Below are positions 54,347 through 64,000 of a DNA stretch of 64,000 nucleotides, one piece after another. The notes beneath the pieces were generated by a model, which was given only the letters and a program-made list of their open reading frames with translations, made no database searches and was not told where the DNA came from. Position 1 is the stretch's first letter. Every line of letters begins with the position of its first letter. A program made the translations under genes and the position numbers. This DNA comes from Candidatus Treponema caballi (GTDB lineage: Bacteria > Spirochaetota > Spirochaetia > Treponematales > Treponemataceae). The stretch covers positions 1 to 64,000 of the forward strand of contig JAGHRS010000031.1 of NCBI GenBank assembly GCA_018066285.1, given 5' to 3'.

Positions 54347-59568
<5,222 letters not shown>

Positions 59569-59576
59569 CTGGCAGA

Positions 59577-59593
59577 ACGCTTTCAAAAAGCGT
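59577..59593 (+). repeat. Small hairpin between the two galactosidase genes
   Basis: ACGCTTT and AAAGCGT form a 7-bp stem with a CAA loop, 9 nt after the lacZ stop. No T-tract follows, so it could attenuate or protect the upstream message rather than end transcription. Confidence 0.4.
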
Positions 59594-59644
59594 AATGTGA
59601 CATTAAAAGCTTTGTCCGCTTTTGGCGCGGCACAGGAGGAAAAC

Positions 59645-61765
59645 ATGAGTATCAATTTCGGAGTTGATTACTATCCCGAACACTGGCCTGAGGAGCGCTG
59701 GGAAACTGATGCGCGTCTCATGCAGGAAATGGGCGTTCAGGTGGTGCGCATGGCAGAATTCTCCTGGCACAAGCTTGAGCCCGTTGAAGGCACGTACGAC
59801 TTTGAGTGGCTCGACCGCGTCATCCGCCTGCTTGCAAAACACGGCATAAAGACCATTCTCGGCACCCCGTCCGCCGCGCCGCCCGCCTGGATGTGCAACA
59901 AGTACCCGGATGTCATGCCCGTCGACAGGAACGGCCAGCGCCGTTATTTTGGCGGCCGTCACCACGACTGCCAGTCAAACCCGATATACCGCGAGAAAGT
60001 AACCGCCATTGTGACGCGCATGGCAGATCATTTTGGAAACAATCCGGATGTCATCGGTTGGCAGCCTGACAATGAGCTTGGAAACAGCCATCTTGATGTG
60101 TGCTTCTGCGACAGCTGCAGAAAGAGCTTCCAGAAATGGCTTCAGAAAAAGTACGTGAATGTCGGTGCGCTCAACAAAGCGTGGGGCACTCCGTTCTGGA
60201 GCCAGGAATACAACTCGTTTGAGGAAGTGTTCGCTCCGCTCAAGACACTGACGGGCGAAAATCCGTCTACAATGCTCGACTGGAAGCGCTTCCATTCAGA
60301 TTTGATAGTTGACTTCCTTACCATGCAGGTAAACATCCTCAGGGAAAAGTGCCCGAATCAGTTTGTCACGCACAACTACATGGGTTTTTCAAACTGCGTC
60401 GACTACTACAAGCTTTCAAAACCGCTCGATTTCGTCTGCCAGGACCAGTATCCGACAGGCTACTGGATTGACGATGGCTGGGCATCTCCTTCTGAGCTTG
60501 CCGCAACGCTCGACGTCATCAGAAGCTACAAGAACCGCTCCTACTGGATGATGGAACAGGAAAGCGGCATCTGCGGCTGGGAGTACATGGGCCGCCTGCC
60601 AGCCCCGGGTCAGCTTCCGCTCTGGGCTCTGCAGTCAATCGGCCACGGTGCGGATACGGTCGTCTTCTTCCGCTGGCGGACATGCACATTCGGCACAGAA
60701 GAGTACTGGCACGGCATTCTGCCCCACAACGGCGTTCCAGGCCGTACTTACAACGAATACAAGGAGCTCATCCACAAGATGAACCCGCTCATGGAACAGA
60801 TGAAGGGCGCCGTGCCCAAGTCTGATGTGGGCATCATCTTCTCGTTCGACCAGAACTGGGCTTTCGAAATACAGCCGAACGCGCGCGGCCTCAACTATCA
60901 GAACCATGTGCGTTCCTGGTACAAGGCGTTCTACGACAGGCACATGAACGTCGACTTCATCACTGAGCGCGCAGACTTCCCGCAGTATAAGCTGATTGTC
61001 GCGCCGCTCCAGTACCTGATGAGCCCCGTGCTTGCAGACAGCTTCACCCGCTATGTTGAAGCAGGCGGCCACCTCGTGCTGACGATGCGGAGCGGCGTAA
61101 AAGAAACTGACAACCGCTGCTTCACCAAGGACGCGCTTCCCGGCCTTCTCCGTAAACTGGCCGGCGCACAAATCCTCGATTACGACGCCCTGAGCCAGAA
61201 CGAATGCGAAGTGCGCTTTGATGGCGCTGATTGTCAGACAGAAAGCTCAGACCACTTTGAAGGCGCAGCCGGCTTTGATGGCAGCAGCTGCCAGAAAAAG
61301 AGCGAAGTTTGCTTAGAAGGCGCCGCGCCAGCCGCTTGTCACGGCCGCTTCTGGGCTGATGTGCTCACACCCGATGAAGGCACCGAAGTGCTCGCAACGT
61401 ACGCATCTGAGTGGTACAAGGGTGCGGCCGCAGTCACCGCACACAATGTCGGAAAGGGCGTCTGCTGGTACGTAGGCACTGAGCCAGACGACGCTTTCAT
61501 GAGCGCACTCGCCGGCCTGTTCGTAGATAAGGCAGAAATCCGCTCAATGGGATGCGCTAAGAAGGCCGGCAGCGGCTTACATGGCATGCCCGCCACCGAC
61601 GTTGAGTTTGTGTCAAAAGAAAAGGATGGCGTTGTCTGGAGCTTCGTCCTGAACCACAGCGCCGAGCCGCGGACATATGAGTACGCAGTTGATGCCGGCG
61701 AGCTCGTGTTCGGCGAGAACGCAGGCACGCTCGCGGCGTACGAAGTGCATATCTACAGGAAATGA
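59645..61765 (+). CDS. Beta-galactosidase, glycoside hydrolase family 42
   Basis: The 706-residue cytosolic enzyme opens FGVDYYPEHWPEERWETDARLM, the hallmark of GH42. The acid/base Glu is in GWQPDNELGNSH and the nucleophile Glu in MMEQESGICGWEYMG. The Cys-rich segment around residues 150-160 (VCFCDSCRKSF) matches the zinc-binding cluster of many GH42 enzymes. A trimerisation domain and a C-terminal beta domain follow. GH42 enzymes often prefer galacto-oligosaccharides, complementing GH2. AGGAGG precedes the ATG at 59645; the track start at 59597 is a non-family extension. A 19-residue duplicated segment at about 525-562 is an oddity (annotated separately). Confidence 0.93.
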   Translation: MSINFGVDYYPEHWPEERWETDARLMQEMGVQVVRMAEFSWHKLEPVEGTYDFEWLDRVIRLLAKHGIKTILGTPSAAPPAWMCNKYPDVMPVDRNGQRRYFGGRHHDCQSNPIYREKVTAIVTRMADHFGNNPDVIGWQPDNELGNSHLDVCFCDSCRKSFQKWLQKKYVNVGALNKAWGTPFWSQEYNSFEEVFAPLKTLTGENPSTMLDWKRFHSDLIVDFLTMQVNILREKCPNQFVTHNYMGFSNCVDYYKLSKPLDFVCQDQYPTGYWIDDGWASPSELAATLDVIRSYKNRSYWMMEQESGICGWEYMGRLPAPGQLPLWALQSIGHGADTVVFFRWRTCTFGTEEYWHGILPHNGVPGRTYNEYKELIHKMNPLMEQMKGAVPKSDVGIIFSFDQNWAFEIQPNARGLNYQNHVRSWYKAFYDRHMNVDFITERADFPQYKLIVAPLQYLMSPVLADSFTRYVEAGGHLVLTMRSGVKETDNRCFTKDALPGLLRKLAGAQILDYDALSQNECEVRFDGADCQTESSDHFEGAAGFDGSSCQKKSEVCLEGAAPAACHGRFWADVLTPDEGTEVLATYASEWYKGAAAVTAHNVGKGVCWYVGTEPDDAFMSALAGLFVDKAEIRSMGCAKKAGSGLHGMPATDVEFVSKEKDGVVWSFVLNHSAEPRTYEYAVDAGELVFGENAGTLAAYEVHIYRK
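61217..61330 (+). repeat. Two tandem 57-nt units inside the GH42 gene
   Basis: Units FDGADCQTESSDHFEGAAG and FDGSSCQKKSEVCLEGAAP lie back to back in frame between ordinary GH42 sequence (ECEVR before, ACHGRFWADVL after). They share FDGxxCQ...EGAA, indicating a diverged tandem duplication rich in Cys, Ser and Gly. Confidence 0.7.
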
Positions 61766-61783
61766 ATTTCCGACCAATTGTTG

Positions 61784-62062
61784 TCAGCAGTAAAAAACGA
61801 GGGAATCATCGCCAAAAATCTCACTCCATTTCTGACATACATAGAAATGGTTATCAGCGATTATTTCCTTAATCTTATTTAGCTTTGATTCTGGAATCTT
61901 ACTGTTATTATTTGCAACTATACAGCCACCACTCTTAGTCAACCAGAGTTTTGTGGAATTTACATCCGGACTTCCTTCATTTACGTGAACATGCACAGGT
62001 TCGTGGTTTTCATTCATCCAGAAGTAAACATAATAGCTGCCAATACGCAGGATATTAGGCAA
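61784..62062 (-). CDS. DUF4160 domain protein
   Basis: The 92-residue protein reads, from a TTG start, (M)PNILRIGSYYVYFWMNENHEPVHVHV. This is the standard DUF4160 opening, with the conserved HVHV near residue 25. The TTG is preceded at the right spacing by GGAGGT, whereas the ATG chosen in the ORF track (62107) has no ribosome-binding site and adds non-family residues. The TTG start lies inside the stop region of the upstream gene (8-nt overlap), so the two are coupled. DUF4160 proteins commonly accompany DUF2442 or other small partners in toxin-antitoxin-like pairs. The biochemical role is unknown. The DNA is AT-richer than the galactosidase genes. Confidence 0.78.
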   Translation of the reverse strand: MPNILRIGSYYVYFWMNENHEPVHVHVNEGSPDVNSTKLWLTKSGGCIVANNNSKIPESKLNKIKEIIADNHFYVCQKWSEIFGDDSLVFYC

Positions 62063-62369
62063 TCTGGATACCTCCACATTCAGCATATTTGAAAAGAGTA
62101 TGTGCATTATGTGAAAGAAATTCTTCGAAGAAAGCTATATCTTCATCAGAAAAATACTCATTGAAGATCCATTTATATGACGGTAATTCACAGCGGGCAG
62201 AACAAAAACCACCCTCTGCGCGAGGCCGTTCAAACTGAACTTCAATGGTTTTATTTTCATCCTTGAGCTTGATTTCTGAGTGTGCTATTAAAGTTCTATC
62301 CGCTAATTCCACATAGTCATAAAACATAAAGCCTTTCTCCGAAAATATTGTACCATAAAAAGTAAACAT
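62055..62369 (-). CDS. Small protein of unknown function, partner of DUF4160
   Basis: The 104-residue protein begins MFTFYGTIFSEKGFMFYDYVELAD and ends YAECGGIQIA. It is mixed beta/alpha with no motif I know. GGAGGTG precedes the ATG at 62369; the track start at 62429 has no such site. Its stop overlaps the TTG start of the DUF4160 gene, and this tight linkage is the main clue to function: a two-gene module, perhaps toxin-antitoxin-like. It does not look like DUF2442, the more usual partner. Confidence 0.68.
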   Translation of the reverse strand: MFTFYGTIFSEKGFMFYDYVELADRTLIAHSEIKLKDENKTIEVQFERPRAEGGFCSARCELPSYKWIFNEYFSDEDIAFFEEFLSHNAHTLFKYAECGGIQIA

Positions 62370-62441
62370 GGCAACACCTCCATACTTTATTATGGACAGG
62401 CAGTTGGCAGTTTTTTCAAAAAAGTTCACCCAGTCTTCGCA

Positions 62442-63368
62442 TCACTCCCTACCCGGTGCATCAGGGTGCTCTGCGTACCAGGAGGCACGCCATTCGGGGT
62501 CCCACGTGTTTTTCACGCGGTACAGGATGTGGGTGTTGGTGTTCCAGTTCATACGGAGTACGTAGATGTCGCCGCACGGATGGATGGTGATGGATTCTAT
62601 CTGCTCGTCGGGGGACCGGAAATCAAAACGTTGCGTGTTATTGGGAACAAAAATAGTTATATTTGATTCATCAACATATTGATAACATATTTTATTTATT
62701 TTTTTTCCAGGCCAATAATAACTCAATCCATCAATCCAAAGAGAGTTATTCTTTGTCGTCAGATGCGGGGCATATTTCCCGCTGTTCAGCATTTCTATCG
62801 TCTCGGTTGGTCCCTTGAAGTTCGCCTTGTTCTCTGCTTCATTCATGGATGGGTGCTCTATGCTGTACAGGTTGCTGTTACTGTCTCGGAAGAACAGGAC
62901 ATCGCACTGTTCATCGTAATAAGTTCCTTTAACTGACAGTCTTAATGGCCAACTGAGTAAATTTACTGAAAAAATAAGATTGAAGTTTTTATCATAGAGT
63001 TTTGCCCTTCCTGATGTTCCCCCATCAAAAAAGTAATATTTCTCTGTGATTGCGTTAAAACCTACTTCACAATTCAAGAAATCTAAATCATGTAAAAATG
63101 TTCTTTTTCCATTTTCTAAATTAAAATTGTTTATTACATATAAATCAGATTGTACCATATAAGCATTCCCTTCCGTATCAATGAGAATACCACTACCGGA
63201 CCCTTTTTCTTCATATGGTCCTATTTCTGAATCAGGACGCTTAAAGAATTGTCCCAATTCATTTTTGTTCTCAAATTCAAACAGCTTTACTAGCGGATGA
63301 TCTTCTGCAGTGACTTGTAATACCATAAGCACAACTAAAAATATGATTACTAAAATTCTTCTTTTCAT
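62442..63368 (-). CDS. Exported protein of unknown function
   Basis: The 308-residue protein has a signal peptide (MKRRILVIIFLVVLMVLQVTAED). The mature domain is made mostly of beta strands with repeated short blade-like units (GILIDTEGNAYMVQSDLYVINNF, then ITIHPCGDIYVLRMN), suggesting a beta-propeller-like fold. The C-terminus TWDPEWRASWYAEHPDAPGRE recurs, to my recollection, in treponeme hypotheticals. I use the ATG at 63368, which overlaps the stop of the upstream truncated NlpC-like gene (ATGA), rather than the track start at 63395. The codon composition is AT-rich, as in the surrounding accessory segment. Confidence 0.65.
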   Translation of the reverse strand: MKRRILVIIFLVVLMVLQVTAEDHPLVKLFEFENKNELGQFFKRPDSEIGPYEEKGSGSGILIDTEGNAYMVQSDLYVINNFNLENGKRTFLHDLDFLNCEVGFNAITEKYYFFDGGTSGRAKLYDKNFNLIFSVNLLSWPLRLSVKGTYYDEQCDVLFFRDSNSNLYSIEHPSMNEAENKANFKGPTETIEMLNSGKYAPHLTTKNNSLWIDGLSYYWPGKKINKICYQYVDESNITIFVPNNTQRFDFRSPDEQIESITIHPCGDIYVLRMNWNTNTHILYRVKNTWDPEWRASWYAEHPDAPGRE

Positions 63369-63619
63369 TCTGTTTCCAACCTCCATATTTCCCAAGATTT
63401 TTCCTTTCTAGATAAAATGTCACAATTACGTGTTTTTCCACACCCAAAAACAGGTGAATCCGGTTCTCCTGAAAATCCATTAAACACACTCTCAATTACA
63501 GTTACCGCGCTTTCGCTATCCCAATACGATTCCCCATTTACATCTGTTCCCGTCGGATCTGCTATGCTCGATACCATCATGACATGGCCGCTGTACCAGA
63601 CCATGTCTCCGGGGATTTT
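63365..63619 (-). pseudogene. 5'-truncated NlpC/P60- or CHAP-like peptidase gene
   Basis: The frame KIPGDMVWYSGHVMMVSSIADP contains the GDxVxYxGHVM motif of the catalytic His region of NlpC/P60 and CHAP amidases, and ends NCDILSRKEKSWEIWRLETE. The N-terminal half with the catalytic Cys is missing. Upstream the same DNA, in another frame, is the end of a DUF4143-type ATPase. The preserved 3' part overlaps the next exported-protein gene by 4 nt, as in an original operon. It probably makes no active enzyme. Confidence 0.6.
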
Positions 63620-64000
63620 TCCACCAGCCAGGCATACGCTGAAGTTACACAAATATTCTTCCCATTTTCTGTTACCACCCGGTCTTCATGATCTGTTATA
63701 ACCAAAAGATTATTACACCCCGTTTTAGAAGATGCCAGCAAAAGACCTTTTAATTCCCTTTTATACGTTTTCGAATCAGATATATCATAACTTACCTGTA
63801 TAATCTGCTGAACAGTGTTTCCTTTACATATAACAAAATCTGCTTCGCCTGCAGTTTCATCATAATAATAGACATCACATTCCAAGGGCTTATAACGACG
63901 CAATAATTCAATATACACAATAGTTTCTAAGCGCCATCCGAGATTTTCACCGGATAAAGCATTTTCGCGATTATTCATTAAGGCAACATCCACTGCATAC
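63577..64000 (-). CDS. C-terminal part of AAA ATPase with DUF4143-type nuclease-like domain (5' end off window)
   Basis: Reading from the right edge, the frame YAVDVALMNN...LGWRLETIVYIELLRR, then VYYYDETAGEADFVICKG and NLLVITDHED, matches the DUF4143 C-terminal half of ATP-binding proteins of the DUF4143/ATPase family. It carries the ExDFxV nuclease-like motif. The natural end (VTSAYAWL) is followed by about 15 residues that come from read-through into the truncated NlpC-like gene. The frame is open at the right edge, so the AAA domain lies outside. The function of this family is not established; restriction or toxin-like roles have been suggested. Confidence 0.72.
   Translation of the reverse strand, partial: YAVDVALMNNRENALSGENLGWRLETIVYIELLRRYKPLECDVYYYDETAGEADFVICKGNTVQQIIQVSYDISDSKTYKRELKGLLLASSKTGCNNLLVITDHEDRVVTENGKNICVTSAYAWLVEKSPETWSGTAAMS

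Noticed and set aside
59597-59644. Longer GH42 start in the ORF track
   Set aside because: The extension does not fit the family, and AGGAGG points to the ATG at 59645.

Overview
The window looks like the chromosome of a spirochaete, most likely a free-living or gut/rumen-type Treponema (inference). It carries a SpiroCoCo-type giant coiled-coil protein, a fused IspDF directly behind a CarD-like regulator, several exported proteins that resemble treponeme conserved hypotheticals, and an anaerobe's enzyme set: reverse rubrerythrin with a PerR-type regulator, a fused 2-hydroxyacyl-CoA-dehydratase-activase-like ATPase, and acetate kinase. Base composition looks close to balanced over most of the window and visibly AT-richer at the right edge. 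I saw no rRNA, tRNA, CRISPR array or complete insertion sequence.

Layout. 1-2.4 kb: remnant of an Rpn/PD-(D/E)XK nuclease gene, then a membrane alpha/beta hydrolase. 2.6-5.9 kb: cardiolipin synthase, reverse rubrerythrin plus PerR-like repressor behind a promoter overlapped by a palindromic operator, and a lone DUF2442 gene. 5.9-11.7 kb (minus): Nudix-HD fusion with an odd in-frame insertion, a heterodimeric ABC exporter and 5-formyl-THF cyclo-ligase. 11.8-17.5 kb (plus): metallo-beta-lactamase-fold hydrolase, an unknown protein translationally overlapped with a solute-binding protein, CarD and IspDF. 17.5-38.8 kb (minus, nearly continuous): class III cyclase, a coiled-coil membrane protein, exported proteins, the activase fusion, then a TPR protein / outer-membrane barrel / ExbB / ExbD / TonB module, a HAD phosphatase and the 1492-residue coiled-coil protein. 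38.9-48.3 kb: MurJ, M24 aminopeptidase, a 1019-residue TPR/proline-rich/acidic protein, a LamG-FnIII exported protein and UvrC.

48.5-61.8 kb is the most coherent functional block. A LacI-type ligand-binding domain fused to a GAF-like region and a GGDEF domain is followed, after an acyltransferase, by acetate kinase, a PfkB-family kinase, a second LacI-like/GAF-like/GGDEF protein, a GH2 beta-galactosidase and a GH42 beta-galactosidase, all on the plus strand with short gaps. The second cyclase stops 2 nt before the GH2 start. I infer a cytoplasmic beta-galactoside utilisation operon in which a sugar-sensing diguanylate cyclase is co-expressed with the enzymes that consume the sugar.

61.8-64 kb is AT-richer accessory DNA: a DUF4160 gene with an unknown partner, an exported protein, a 5'-truncated NlpC/P60- or CHAP-like gene, and the 3' end of a DUF4143-type ATPase whose natural end abuts the truncated gene in a different frame. 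Both window edges therefore carry decayed or rearranged accessory genes. All family assignments come from motif reading, without database searches.
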